A stretch of 64,000 nt of DNA from an uncultured Eubacteriales bacterium (GCA_900551855.1 URXM01000004.1:1-64000); one strand, 5' to 3'. Shown: positions 51,713-60,091, counted from the stretch's first letter. The notes: generated from the letters alone by a model not told the origin. Numbers and translations: made by a program.

Positions 51713-52699
51713 TTATAATGTAAAACTATAAACATTTCTCAATGGTTCTCTTGTGACAAAACCATATTTTGCGCATGCACTTTCAAACAAAACATATACT
51801 TTTCCATCAACAAGTTCAATTTCTTCACTCATGCAAGGAGCTTCCAAATCTTTTACAAGATCTTTATTTTCCAAAACAAAAAGTGGGATGTCTGTTTCAT
51901 TATATGTGAATTTTCTCTCAACAGAGTTTAAATCAATTGTGTTTGTATATGTGTATATATGAGAATTAGGTAAAGAGTAAGATGTTGAGATGACAATGTT
52001 TTCATCTGTCACTACCATACCTTGAACCAAAGAAGGAGTAGAAAGAGCCATAATTGGAGTTGTTGATTTTACGCCAGTTGTTTGAGTATCGTCAATTTCA
52101 TAACAAAAACTTACAGCTTTGTTTATTGAACCATCACTTGTTTCAATAAAATGATTTTCTGGAGTGTCATAACTTCCATCTCTATGAAATTCTCCAATCC
52201 AAAGGTAATTGTTGTTTTTATCTACTGTGACAAAATCGGCACCATTGTTTGAAGTAAAAGAATCTACAAGTTTTATAGCCTTTCCATTTTCAACTTCAAT
52301 CACATCTTTAAAATAAAACACATTTACAGTTCCATCTCCTACAAGCCAGAAATAATATTCGTCTGTTGCAATTCCGCCGGCATGACCTGTGTATGCTCCA
52401 TCAGGAGTGTTTAATGTGAAATATTTTATTGTTTTGCCTGTTTTCGCATCAACTGTGTAAATTCTTGAAGCAGAATCATCATTCATATATCCAGAAACAA
52501 AAAACATGTCCATATAATCAGAATAGCAAATACCTTGTGGAGTAAACCCTTCGCTTAGACCAGGAATTTCAAATTCTGCCTTTGCTTCTGCATAAAATTT
52601 TCCATAAGAATCACCAAAATACCAAAAAGTGACAAAAATGCCCAAAACGGCAAATATGCAAGCAACAACAATGGTAGTTATCTTTTTAGATTTGCTCAT
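51713..52699 (-). CDS. Membrane-anchored propeller-like protein, function unknown
   Basis: 328 residues. An N-terminal helix (residues 8-30, VVACIFAVLGIFVTFWYFG) anchors or exports the protein. The rest is rich in repeated beta strands with aromatic-Gly-Asp turns (FTPQGICYSDYMDMFFVSGY, SRIYTVDAKTGKTIKYFTL, HAGGIATDEYYFWLVGDGT), which suggests a six-bladed beta-propeller facing outside. It has no catalytic motif I can identify. GGAGGATAACT precedes the ATG. It is a single-gene unit convergent with tilS. Confidence 0.65.
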   Translation of the reverse strand: MSKSKKITTIVVACIFAVLGIFVTFWYFGDSYGKFYAEAKAEFEIPGLSEGFTPQGICYSDYMDMFFVSGYMNDDSASRIYTVDAKTGKTIKYFTLNTPDGAYTGHAGGIATDEYYFWLVGDGTVNVFYFKDVIEVENGKAIKLVDSFTSNNGADFVTVDKNNNYLWIGEFHRDGSYDTPENHFIETSDGSINKAVSFCYEIDDTQTTGVKSTTPIMALSTPSLVQGMVVTDENIVISTSYSLPNSHIYTYTNTIDLNSVERKFTYNETDIPLFVLENKDLVKDLEAPCMSEEIELVDGKVYVLFESACAKYGFVTREPLRNVYSFTL

Positions 52700-52876
52700 A
52701 GTTATCCTCCAATTTGCTCTCTTAATAATAAAAGTTTATCATTATTTTTTTGAGAGTGTCAAACAATTACACGAAAAAGTTGTTTGCTGTCAAGATTTTA
52801 AATTGATTATATTTTGTCTGTTTTTGTTTTGTAATATTTTCTAAATATAGTAAAATAAACTTATATGGAGGATAGA

Positions 52877-53728
52877 ATGAAAATTGTTATTACTGCGGAA
52901 AGCACAATAGACCTTCCAAAAGAATTGCTGGATAAATACAACATCAAGACAATTCCTTATATGGTTCTTTTGGGAGATAAAGATTATAAAGATGGAGAAA
53001 TCTTGCCAACAGAAATTTTTGATTTTGTTGACAAAAACAAAATTTTGCCAAAGACTTCAGCAATAAACAAACAAAGATATGAAGAGTTTTTTAAAAGTCA
53101 ACTTGAAAATTATGATGCAGTGATTCATTTTTGCTTGTCAGGAGCAATAACAAGTTCTTGTCAAAACGCAAAAGATGCTGCAAAAGAGCTTGGAAATGTT
53201 TATATAGTTGATAGTCAATCTCTTTCAACAGGCATTGCTCTTCTTGCAATTTATGCAAAAGAATTGGTTGACAGGGGACTTCATGCGGAAGAAGTTTACA
53301 AAAAAGTATGTGAAAGAATACCAAGTGTTCAAGCAAGTTTTGTTTTGAAAAAACTTGAATATTTGTATAAAGGCGGTAGATGTTCTGCTCTTGCTTATTT
53401 TGGAGCAAACCTTATGCAAATAAGACCACAAATCATTCTTAAAGATGGCAAAATGGGTGTCCATAGAAAATATCGTGGGAATATGGATAAAGTTGTTGCA
53501 CTTTATTGCAAAGACACTTTGGCAGAATTCAATAATCCTGATTTGGATGTGGCTTTTGTGACTTATACCACAGCAACACCAGAAATGGTTAAAGCAGCAA
53601 AAGATGCAGTGATTGCAAGAGGCTTTAAAACTGTTTACGAAACAAGGGCTGGCGCAACGATTTCTAGCCATTGTGGAGAAAACACTCTTGGGATTTTGTA
53701 CATGAACGATGGAACAGAAGGACATTAA
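52877..53728 (+). CDS. DegV family protein (fatty-acid-binding, FakB-like)
   Basis: 283 residues from ATG 52877, which follows GGAGGATAGA; the ATG at 52865 is inside that SD. The start MKIVITAESTIDLPKELL and the segments SAINKQRYEEFF, HFCLSGAITSSCQNA and KKLEYLYKGGRCSALAYFGANL match DegV/FakB proteins. These bind a fatty acid and present it to the kinase FakA for phospholipid synthesis. The C-terminal GATISSHCGENTLGILYM is the usual ligand-end motif. A second DegV gene is at 58525. No fakA is in the window. Confidence 0.92.
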   Translation: MKIVITAESTIDLPKELLDKYNIKTIPYMVLLGDKDYKDGEILPTEIFDFVDKNKILPKTSAINKQRYEEFFKSQLENYDAVIHFCLSGAITSSCQNAKDAAKELGNVYIVDSQSLSTGIALLAIYAKELVDRGLHAEEVYKKVCERIPSVQASFVLKKLEYLYKGGRCSALAYFGANLMQIRPQIILKDGKMGVHRKYRGNMDKVVALYCKDTLAEFNNPDLDVAFVTYTTATPEMVKAAKDAVIARGFKTVYETRAGATISSHCGENTLGILYMNDGTEGH

Positions 53729-53752
53729 AAGATTGGAAACAATCTTTTTTTG
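53727..53752 (+). terminator. Terminator after the degV-like gene
   Basis: AAAAGATTG-GAAA-CAATCTTTT with a GAAA tetraloop and T8. Confidence 0.92.
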
Positions 53753-53788
53753 TTGCATTTATTTTTTGATTTTACACATCATAGAAAT

Positions 53789-53905
53789 ATGAAAAAACGA
53801 AAAAAGAAAAATTATTATCAAAGCCAAAATGATCCATTGGGATCTTACACAGGAAATCCGTCAAATCAATTTGAAGAACCTGTGCAAGACGCCGATGATT
53901 TGTGA
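53789..53905 (+). CDS. Small conserved protein, 38 aa, ending QDADDL
   Basis: MKKRKKKNYYQSQNDPLGSY then TGNPSNQFEEPVQDADDL. A basic start, a GSYTG-type centre and the acidic PVQDADDL end match a very small protein that I recall from many Firmicutes genomes with no known function. It is too short for standard ORF lists but has a plausible ATG and stop. No SD is seen. A weak promoter (TTGCAT at 53753, CATCAT at 53777) would make it leaderless. It lies between a terminator and the ttcA-like gene. Confidence 0.6.
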   Translation: MKKRKKKNYYQSQNDPLGSYTGNPSNQFEEPVQDADDL

Positions 53906-53922
53906 TTATGATAAATTTCTGC

Positions 53923-53951
53923 TTGTCTTTTTGTCAGCAAAGTTGTATTAT
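53923..53951 (+). promoter_or_regulatory. Leaderless promoter of the TtcA-like gene
   Basis: TTGTCT (53923-53928), a 17-base spacer and TATTAT (53946-53951), then 6 bases (TGACTT) and the ATG at 53958. No SD is present. Confidence 0.55.
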
Positions 53952-53957
53952 TGACTT

Positions 53958-54827
53958 ATGAAAGAATTGACAAAATCACAAAAAGTAGAACAAAGTATAA
54001 GCAAAAAATTTAAGAAAGGTATTTGGTCAAAATTTATTTCGGCACTTAAAAGATACGAACTTATCCAAGAAGGTGATAAGATTGCCGTTTGCGTTTCTGG
54101 TGGAAAGGACTCTATGCTCCTTGCAAAACTTATGCAAATGTTGCACAGAATTTCTGACATAAAATTTGACCTTGTTTTTTTGTGTATGGATCCAGGCTAT
54201 AATGCTGAAAACAGAAAGCAAATTGAAACAAATGCTAAAATGCTTGAAATACCTTTGGAGATTTTTGAAACAAACATTTTTGACAGTGTGGTCAACATTG
54301 AAAAATCCCCATGTTATCTTTGTGCAAGAATGAGAAGAGGCTATTTGTATAGCGAAGCGAAAAAGAGAGGTTGCAACAAAATTGCTTTGGCACATCATTA
54401 CAGCGATGTGATTGAAACAACTTTAATGGGCATGTTGTATGGGGCTCAGATTCAAGCAATGCTTCCAAAACTACACTCTCAAAACTTTGAGGGCATGGAA
54501 CTTATTAGACCGCTTTATTGTGTGCACGAAGACGATATTATTGCTTGGAAAAATTACAATGAATTGAAATTTTTGCAGTGCGCTTGTCGTTTTACAGAAG
54601 CTTGTCATTTGTCAGAAGATGAAATTTCTCCTTCTGCACGCTTGGAAGTCAAAAATTTGATTAAAGAATTGAAGAAAAAAATTCCAGAAGTGGAAAACCA
54701 TATTTTCAAAAGTATTCACAATGTAAACATAGAAACTCTTGTTGGGCTTAAATATAAAGGAAAAGTTTATGATTTCAACGAGTTATACAAAAATTATGAA
54801 AATGAAGACAATAAAAAAACACACTAA
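53958..54827 (+). CDS. TtcA-like tRNA thiolation enzyme (PP-loop ATPase)
   Basis: 289 residues. The PP-loop VCVSGGKDSMLLAKL is near residue 43. A CxxC pair is in CYLCARMRRGYLY near 117, and a further Cys in QCACRF near 212: together the three ligands expected for the [4Fe-4S] cluster of the TtcA/TtuA family. HHYSDVIETTLMGMLYG is the second nucleotide motif. TtcA makes 2-thiocytidine at position 32 of some tRNAs; Gram-positive relatives may act on other bases. It is a monocistronic gene with a promoter that leaves no 5' leader. Confidence 0.87.
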   Translation: MKELTKSQKVEQSISKKFKKGIWSKFISALKRYELIQEGDKIAVCVSGGKDSMLLAKLMQMLHRISDIKFDLVFLCMDPGYNAENRKQIETNAKMLEIPLEIFETNIFDSVVNIEKSPCYLCARMRRGYLYSEAKKRGCNKIALAHHYSDVIETTLMGMLYGAQIQAMLPKLHSQNFEGMELIRPLYCVHEDDIIAWKNYNELKFLQCACRFTEACHLSEDEISPSARLEVKNLIKELKKKIPEVENHIFKSIHNVNIETLVGLKYKGKVYDFNELYKNYENEDNKKTH

Positions 54828-54845
54828 AACAGTGTGTTTTTTTTG
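54812..54845. terminator. Terminator after the TtcA-like gene
   Basis: AAAACACACT-AAAA-CAGTGTGTTTT-type stem (AACACAC/GTGTGTT core), T8 following and A6 preceding. Confidence 0.88.
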
Positions 54846-54859
54846 AAAACTAATTTTGC

Positions 54860-55018
54860 TTAGTCTTCTTTTTCATAATAACTACCTTCATGTTGGGTTG
54901 CAGGAAATCTCTTTCCTTTTTCAAGATAGGTAGTTCCGCCGTTGTTTCCATCGCGGTCATAGGCTACATATTCACCAGATTCGGGAACTTGTTCGCCAGG
55001 TTTCCATTTTTGACTCAT
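54860..55018 (-). CDS. YjzC-like small protein, 52 aa
   Basis: MSQKWKPGEQVPESGEYVAY then DRDGNNGGTTYLEKGKRFPATQ. The KPGxxxPxSGxY opening and KGxRFP near the end are shared with the YjzC-like family of small Firmicutes proteins, whose role is unknown. The ATG at 55018 follows GGGAGGT by 6 bases; the longer in-frame version starting at 55066 lacks a good site. It could form a small beta-barrel. Confidence 0.75.
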   Translation of the reverse strand: MSQKWKPGEQVPESGEYVAYDRDGNNGGTTYLEKGKRFPATQHEGSYYEKED

Positions 55019-55081
55019 TTTAACCTCCCTATACTTAGATTGAGCAAAGGGAGAAAAAATATTCAATAAAGGGTTAAGAAT

Positions 55082-56080
55082 TTATTTTTTTTGTTTGCTT
55101 TTTGCCAAAGATACGGCAACAGCAAGAGAAACAGTTGCTCCAACCATTGGGTTGTTTCCCATTCCAATAAAGCCCATCATCGCAACATGTGCAGGCACAG
55201 AAGAAGATCCAGCAAATTGAGCATCGCAGTGCATTCTTCCCATAGTGTCAGTCATACCATAACTTGCAGGACCACATCTCATATTGTCAGGGTGCAATGT
55301 TCTTCCTGTTCCGCCACCAGAGGCAACAGAGAAGTATTTTTTGCCGTTGTCAATACACCATTTTTTGTATGTTCCAGCAACAGGATGTTGGAAACGAGTT
55401 GGATTTGTTGAGTTTCCAGTGATTGAAACATCAACGCCTTCGTGTTGCATAATTGCCACGCCTTCAGAAACATCATAAGCACCGTAAATTTTTACTTTTG
55501 CTCTTTCACCAGTTCCAAAAGGTATTTCCTCCAAAATGTTTAATTTTTGTTCGTTGTGGTCAAAGTATGTTTTCACAAAAGTGAAGCCATTTACTCTTGC
55601 AATAATATAGGCGGCATCTTTGCCAAGCCCATTCAAAATGATTTTGAGAGGAGTTTTTCTGATTTTGTTTGCTGTTTTTGCAATTCCCATTGCACCTTCT
55701 GCGGCAGCGAAACTTTCGTGTCCAGCCAAGAAGCAAAAACATTTTGTGTTTTCGTCAAGAAGTCTTCCTGCAAGACGACCATGTCCAAGGCCGATTTTTC
55801 TTTCATCAGCAACAGAGCCTTTCACACAAAAAGCCTGCAAACCTTCTCCGATTTTTTCAGCATATTCACTTGCGCTTTTGCAATTTGATTTCAATGCGAT
55901 TGCAGTGCCAAGGGCGTAGGCATCTACTGCATTGTCAAAGCAAATGGGTTGAATATCACGAACGATTTTTTCAACATCAATTCCGTTTTTGTTGCAGAAA
56001 TCTTTGCAATCTTGAATGTCTTTAAAGCCATTTTCTTTTAAGGTTTTTGAAAGATATGCGTATTTTTTTGTTTCTTCCAT
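55082..56080 (-). CDS. GGGtGRT protein
   Basis: 332 residues. The name motif is present: SVASGGGTGRTLHPDNMRCG near residue 253. Other strong segments are GLGHGRLAGRLLDENTKCFC, LAGHESFAAAEGAMGIAKTA and VSITGNSTNPTRFQHPVAGT. This family occurs almost always next to a NifU-like Fe-S scaffold gene, and its biochemical role is unknown to me. Here it follows that gene by only two bases, so the two are certainly co-transcribed. It has no membrane segment. The Cys and His residues suggest metal or cofactor binding. Confidence 0.85.
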   Translation of the reverse strand: MEETKKYAYLSKTLKENGFKDIQDCKDFCNKNGIDVEKIVRDIQPICFDNAVDAYALGTAIALKSNCKSASEYAEKIGEGLQAFCVKGSVADERKIGLGHGRLAGRLLDENTKCFCFLAGHESFAAAEGAMGIAKTANKIRKTPLKIILNGLGKDAAYIIARVNGFTFVKTYFDHNEQKLNILEEIPFGTGERAKVKIYGAYDVSEGVAIMQHEGVDVSITGNSTNPTRFQHPVAGTYKKWCIDNGKKYFSVASGGGTGRTLHPDNMRCGPASYGMTDTMGRMHCDAQFAGSSSVPAHVAMMGFIGMGNNPMVGATVSLAVAVSLAKSKQKK

Positions 56081-56082
56081 AT

Positions 56083-56772
56083 TTACTCTCCTCTTGGATT
56101 GACGAATCTTTTTGCTTCATCAAATCTTCCATAATGCTTTGTCGACTTTTCTATTGCTTGTGCTTTTGTCAATGTTTCATCATTGAGATTTTTTAGGAGT
56201 AAGCCTAAATTTACATATTCATATCCAATCACTTCACCGTGTTCGTCAAGAGCCATTTTTGTGATGTAGCCTTCTGTAAGATTGAGATATCTCACGCCAG
56301 TGTTTTCTGTTGAAACAATAGTACCTACTTGACTTGTTTTGTATTTGCCCAAATCTTCCATACTTGCTCCAACTTCAAGTCCACCAAGAGAGAAAGCTGA
56401 TTGACTTCTGCCATAAACAAGCTGTTCAAAAACATTTTTCATTGCATCATTGATAGCATCGCAAACAAGGTCAGTGTTGAGTGCTTCAAGCAAAGTTTTT
56501 CCAACCAAAATTTCGCCAGCCATTGCAGCAGAATGTGTCATTCCAGAACAACCAATTGTTTCCACCAAAGCTTCTTTGATTATGCCATTTTTCACATTTA
56601 AAGTGAGTTTGCAGGCGCCTTGTTGTGGAGCACAAGTGCCACATCCATGTGAAAAACCAGAAATTTGAGTAATTTCTTTTACTTGGTCCCACTTGCCTTC
56701 TTGTGGAATTGGAGAAGGACCATAGCCGTGCATATTTTTTACACAGTTGTTTGATTTGTTTTCTTTTTTCAT
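56083..56772 (-). CDS. Iron-sulphur cluster scaffold-like protein (NifU-N related)
   Basis: 229 residues from ATG 56772, which follows GAAGGAG; a longer in-frame version to 56820 has no SD. HGCGTCAPQQGACKLTLNVK and VETIGCSGMTHSAAMAGEIL contain the Cys residues expected of a U-type scaffold (NifU/IscU N-domain relatives), with an extra CxxC. The C-terminal 80 residues are specific to the version paired with GGGtGRT proteins. I infer joint work on an Fe-S cluster or related metal centre; this is not shown by sequence. No sufB, sufC or iscS is in the window. Confidence 0.82.
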   Translation of the reverse strand: MKKENKSNNCVKNMHGYGPSPIPQEGKWDQVKEITQISGFSHGCGTCAPQQGACKLTLNVKNGIIKEALVETIGCSGMTHSAAMAGEILVGKTLLEALNTDLVCDAINDAMKNVFEQLVYGRSQSAFSLGGLEVGASMEDLGKYKTSQVGTIVSTENTGVRYLNLTEGYITKMALDEHGEVIGYEYVNLGLLLKNLNDETLTKAQAIEKSTKHYGRFDEAKRFVNPRGE

Positions 56773-56972
56773 AATTTCTCCTTCACAAAAATTATAGCAA
56801 AACAGTGTTTGTTTTTTCAAACGATTTCTTTTCTTTTTTCAAAATACATACAAAAACATAAGACTAGGCGGTTATTGTTAAAGACAAGCTTTTATGTTCA
56901 GTGTTTATACTTGGAGAGATTATTTTATTTTTGATGCTATAAGAATATTACAATAAAAAATAAGAGTTTTGT

Positions 56973-57001
56973 TTGACAAAATTTAGGTTTAATGTTAAAA
57001 T
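56973..57001 (+). promoter_or_regulatory. Promoter of the tyrS T-box leader
   Basis: TTGACA (56973-56978), a 17-base spacer and TAAAAT (56996-57001). Bases 56773-56972 upstream hold only the scaffold gene's 5' flank and AT-rich sequence. Confidence 0.75.
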
Positions 57002-57007
57002 CTTTGC

Positions 57008-57245
57008 ATAATCAAAATGGTGGAGTAAGAACAGTAGATTTAAGTTTGATATTTAGAGAGAAGTCGGGTGGTGAAAGACTTATTGAGACTTAAAATTGAA
57101 TTACACTTATTTCAAGTTTTGCGTTAGTCCACGAACGGACATAATAAGAGTTGAAACCTTTTTATATGCTGGGTTTTGACTGAATTTAGGTGGTACCACG
57201 AACGCACGCTTCGTCCTAAAAGTTTTAGGAGTTGCGTGCTTTTTT
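57008..57245 (+). promoter_or_regulatory. T-box riboswitch, tyrosine-specific
   Basis: The T-box sequence AGGTGGTACCACG is at 57188-57200. Stem I pairs AGTAAG (from about 57024) with CTTATT (57106-57111) and TTAAGT with ACTTAA higher up. The specifier loop reads AATTGAATTACA, giving specifier codon TAC (Tyr) at 57102-57104 followed by A and the lower stem. The terminator is GCACGC/GCGTGC (57204-57239) plus T6; the antiterminator pairs AGG and ACG of the T-box with CGTCCT at 57211-57216. Uncharged tRNA-Tyr would permit read-through into tyrS. Confidence 0.92.
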
Positions 57246-57261
57246 GTTTTGGGAGTAAATT

Positions 57262-58497
57262 ATGGTAAAAGTTGATACAAATCTTTATAACACAATCAAA
57301 GAAAGAGGTCTTTTATATCAATGTACTGATGAAGAAGGTCTTAAAAAACTGCTTGAAAGTGGAAAACCTGTGACTTTGTATGAAGGGACAGATCCTACTG
57401 CTGACAGCTTGCATATTGGACATTGTGTGCCTTATTGCATTTTGCGTCGTTTTCAAAAAGCAGGGCACAAGGTCATTATTTTGATGGGAGGTGCAACAGC
57501 TTGCATTGGTGACCCTAGTGGAAAACAAGAAATGAGAAAAATGTTGACTAAAAAACAAGTTCAAGAAAACATTGAAAAAATTAAAAATACATTAAAAGTT
57601 TTCTTGGATTTTGATGGAGAAAATCCTGCTATAATTGTCAACAATGCTGATTGGTTTAATGGATATGATTACATTGATTTTATGAGGGACATTGGTGTTC
57701 ATTTCAATGTGAACAAAATGTTGACAAACGAAATTTATGCTGGCAGATTGAAAGAAGGTGGATTGACTTTCTTTGAAATGGGATATATGCTCATGCAAGC
57801 ATATGACTTTGTTCATCTCAATCAAAAATATGGTTGCGTGTTGCAATATGGTGGACAAGACCAATGGGGAAACATTGTTGCTGGGACGGAACTTCAAAGG
57901 AAATTGAACTTTCAGAACGGGACAGATGTTCAACTTATTGGTGCAACAAATCCTCTTTTGATGACTCCAGAAGGGAAGAAAATGGGCAAAACAGAAAAGG
58001 GTGCAATCTGGATTGATAAAGATAAAATTTCTGCCTATGATTTTTATCAAGGTGTTTATCAAACTCCCGATGCGTGCGTTGAGATGATGTTCGCACTTTT
58101 CACTGATGTGCCTATGGAAGAAGTTAAAAATCTTGTCAAAGAAGATATAGTAAAAGCAAAGAAAGTTTTGTCTTATGAAGTCACTAAATTTGTTCGTGGG
58201 GAAGACGATGCAAAACTTGCTCAAAGTATGAGTGAAAACTTGTTTACACAGGGTGGTGATGATGCTCCTGTTGTTGAAGTTGAAAAGAGTGAATTCCCTA
58301 TGATGATTTGCGACCTTGTGTTTAAGTGTGGGCTTGCTTCATCAAAGAGCGAAGCCAGAAGATTGATACAAGGTGGAGCAATTTCTTTCAAAAACGAAAA
58401 AGTTGCAAAATTTGATATGCAAATTTCTGCTGAAATGGCAGAAGATGCTTTGATCAAAAAAGGCAAGAAAAACTTTGTTAAGGTAAATGTAAAATAA
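57262..58497 (+). CDS. tyrS: Tyrosyl-tRNA synthetase
   Basis: 411 residues. The class I signature HIGH is at residues 51-54 (DSLHIGHCVPYC), and KMGKT near 236 serves as the KMSKS loop. YGGQDQWGNIVAG and MLMQAYDFVHL are tyrosine-site segments. A C-terminal S4 domain (LASSKSEARRLIQGGAI) binds the long variable arm of tRNA-Tyr. GGGAGT lies 7 bases before the ATG. Expression is controlled by the T-box upstream. Confidence 0.97.
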   Translation: MVKVDTNLYNTIKERGLLYQCTDEEGLKKLLESGKPVTLYEGTDPTADSLHIGHCVPYCILRRFQKAGHKVIILMGGATACIGDPSGKQEMRKMLTKKQVQENIEKIKNTLKVFLDFDGENPAIIVNNADWFNGYDYIDFMRDIGVHFNVNKMLTNEIYAGRLKEGGLTFFEMGYMLMQAYDFVHLNQKYGCVLQYGGQDQWGNIVAGTELQRKLNFQNGTDVQLIGATNPLLMTPEGKKMGKTEKGAIWIDKDKISAYDFYQGVYQTPDACVEMMFALFTDVPMEEVKNLVKEDIVKAKKVLSYEVTKFVRGEDDAKLAQSMSENLFTQGGDDAPVVEVEKSEFPMMICDLVFKCGLASSKSEARRLIQGGAISFKNEKVAKFDMQISAEMAEDALIKKGKKNFVKVNVK

Positions 58498-58532
58498 GAA
58501 AAAAGTCCAAATATTTTTGGACTTTTATTTTT
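58498..58532. terminator. Bidirectional terminator between tyrS and degV
   Basis: AAAAAGTCCAAA-TATT-TTTGGACTTTT with A and T tracts on both sides, between convergent genes. Confidence 0.92.
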
Positions 58533-59355
58533 CTATATAACTTATTCCAACACAGCCAGGACCTGCGTGTGTTCCAATTATTGGGCCTATGCTTGTGCAA
58601 TCGTTTGTATTGATGCCTAGAAATTTTTCAACTTCGTTTTTAAATTGATTATACCTTGTTAAATCGTTTGAATGACCTATGGAAATATAACTGTTTGTGT
58701 CAATGTTTTTGATATTTTTTATCAAAGATTTGATTGCATTGTTGTAGCCAATACCTTTTGACAACACTGCCAGTTTTCCATTTTTTATGGTAACAATTGG
58801 TTTTATGTTTAATGCCGTAACTGCCAATCCAGCCATAAGCGACAATCTTCCGCCTTTAATCAAATATTTTACATTGTCAATTATTGCGAGAAGTTTGCAT
58901 TTGTTTTTCATTTTTTCCATTTTCTCTTTAAGTTCTGTCAAAGAAACACCTTTTTTGATCAATTTAATTGCTTCCATAACAAGCACTTTGTAGCCCATAG
59001 TAACATTTTGTGTGTCAAAAATTTCTAAATGAGAAGAATTTAGTTCTTCGCTTGCAAGTCTAAGGCTGTTGAAAGAACCAGACAGTTCGCTTGAAAGTGC
59101 CATTACAAAAACATCATCTCCGTTATCCAAAAATGGTTTTATTGTGTTTATATATTCTTCTTGATTGATTTGTGTTGTGTGTGGAAGATTTTTGCATTTT
59201 TTGAGTAAATCGAAAAAAGTAGTATCATCTAGGTTTATGCCAGCATGATATTCTTTTTCATCAATAAACACTTTCATAGGGATTATAACAATCCCCAATT
59301 TTTTTGCTTCTTCAACTGTAATATCAGCAGTGCTGTCAATAACTAATTTTATCAT
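58525..59355 (-). CDS. DegV family protein (second copy)
   Basis: 276 residues. MIKLVIDSTADITVEEAKKL and the segments TTQINQEEYINTIKPF, VMALSSELSGSFNSLRLA, NVKYLIKGGRLSLMAGLAVT and GPIIGTHAGPGCVGISYI are all DegV/FakB hallmarks. It probably binds a different acyl chain from the DegV protein at 52877. It is transcribed away from a TetR-type gene with a palindromic operator between them, so it is likely under that regulator's control. AAGGA lies 7 bases before the ATG. Confidence 0.93.
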   Translation of the reverse strand: MIKLVIDSTADITVEEAKKLGIVIIPMKVFIDEKEYHAGINLDDTTFFDLLKKCKNLPHTTQINQEEYINTIKPFLDNGDDVFVMALSSELSGSFNSLRLASEELNSSHLEIFDTQNVTMGYKVLVMEAIKLIKKGVSLTELKEKMEKMKNKCKLLAIIDNVKYLIKGGRLSLMAGLAVTALNIKPIVTIKNGKLAVLSKGIGYNNAIKSLIKNIKNIDTNSYISIGHSNDLTRYNQFKNEVEKFLGINTNDCTSIGPIIGTHAGPGCVGISYIEK

Positions 59356-59389
59356 AATAGTTCCTTTAATTGATTTTGAGATTTCAATG

Positions 59390-59405
59390 TGTTACACTTG
59401 TAACA
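59390..59405. promoter_or_regulatory. Palindromic operator between degV and tetR
   Basis: TGTTACA-CT-TGTAACA, a perfect 7-bp inverted repeat with a two-base centre, 35 bases before degV and about 80 before tetR. Size and symmetry fit a TetR-family dimer site. It overlaps a possible tetR -35 (TTGTAA, 59399-59404), which would allow autoregulation. Confidence 0.65.
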
Positions 59406-59484
59406 GATGGTATTTTAACAATACTTATTCATAAAATCAATTCAAAATTATAAAATTTTTGCTAGTGTGATAGAAGGGGTAAAT

Positions 59485-60033
59485 ATGTATCAGTTTAAAG
59501 TAAGGAAAAACAAAAACAACATTTTTGTAAGAGAGTGCATAACACAAGCATTTTTTGAACTTTTGAAAAACAAATCGTTTGAAGAGATTACTGTTACGGA
59601 CATAATAAAAAAATCTGGCGTAAGCAGAATGGGATTTTATAGAAATTTTACAACAAAAGAAAGTGTAGTGGAAGACTATATACTTGATGTTTTTGTTGAG
59701 ACTGTTGAAGAGATAAAGAAAACAAGAAAGTTGGATTTCAGCACTGATAGAGTTATGACAACAACACTGGAAAATTTTAAAAAATATGCCGAGATCATTA
59801 AATTGTTTTTGAGTAAAAATATGGAGTTTTTGTTGTATGACTGCTATCAAAAAGCATATTCAATTTTGAGAAACGGCGAAAAAACAAAAATTTCTCATAT
59901 ACGGGAATATTCTGAAAGAATGTTTATTGGGGAGTTGTTTAGTCTTGAAATGTGTTGGATAAAAAGTGGTATGAAAGAATCCCCAACAGAACTTGCAAGA
60001 ATTTATAAACTTATTCATTTTTATAGAAAATAA
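59485..60033 (+). CDS. TetR family transcriptional regulator
   Basis: 182 residues from ATG 59485 (AAGGGG 5 bases upstream); an in-frame GTG at 59467 is less likely. The N-terminal helix-turn-helix is clear: RECITQAFFELLKNKSFEEI, then TVTDIIKKSGVSRMGFYRNF with the recognition helix SRMGFYRNF. The C-terminal ligand domain resembles the group that regulates dihydroxyacetone-kinase or lipid-related genes, but the effector cannot be read. It is divergent from degV and probably controls it through the operator at 59390. Confidence 0.9.
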   Translation: MYQFKVRKNKNNIFVRECITQAFFELLKNKSFEEITVTDIIKKSGVSRMGFYRNFTTKESVVEDYILDVFVETVEEIKKTRKLDFSTDRVMTTTLENFKKYAEIIKLFLSKNMEFLLYDCYQKAYSILRNGEKTKISHIREYSERMFIGELFSLEMCWIKSGMKESPTELARIYKLIHFYRK

Positions 60034-60062
60034 GCGTTTAATCAATTTTTGCTCATATCAAT

Positions 60063-60091
60063 TAGACATTTTGTTTGTCTTAATATATAAT
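60063..60091 (+). promoter_or_regulatory. Promoter of the yigZ-like gene
   Basis: TAGACA (60063-60068), a 17-base spacer and perfect TATAAT (60086-60091), 30 bases before the GTG start. Confidence 0.65.
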
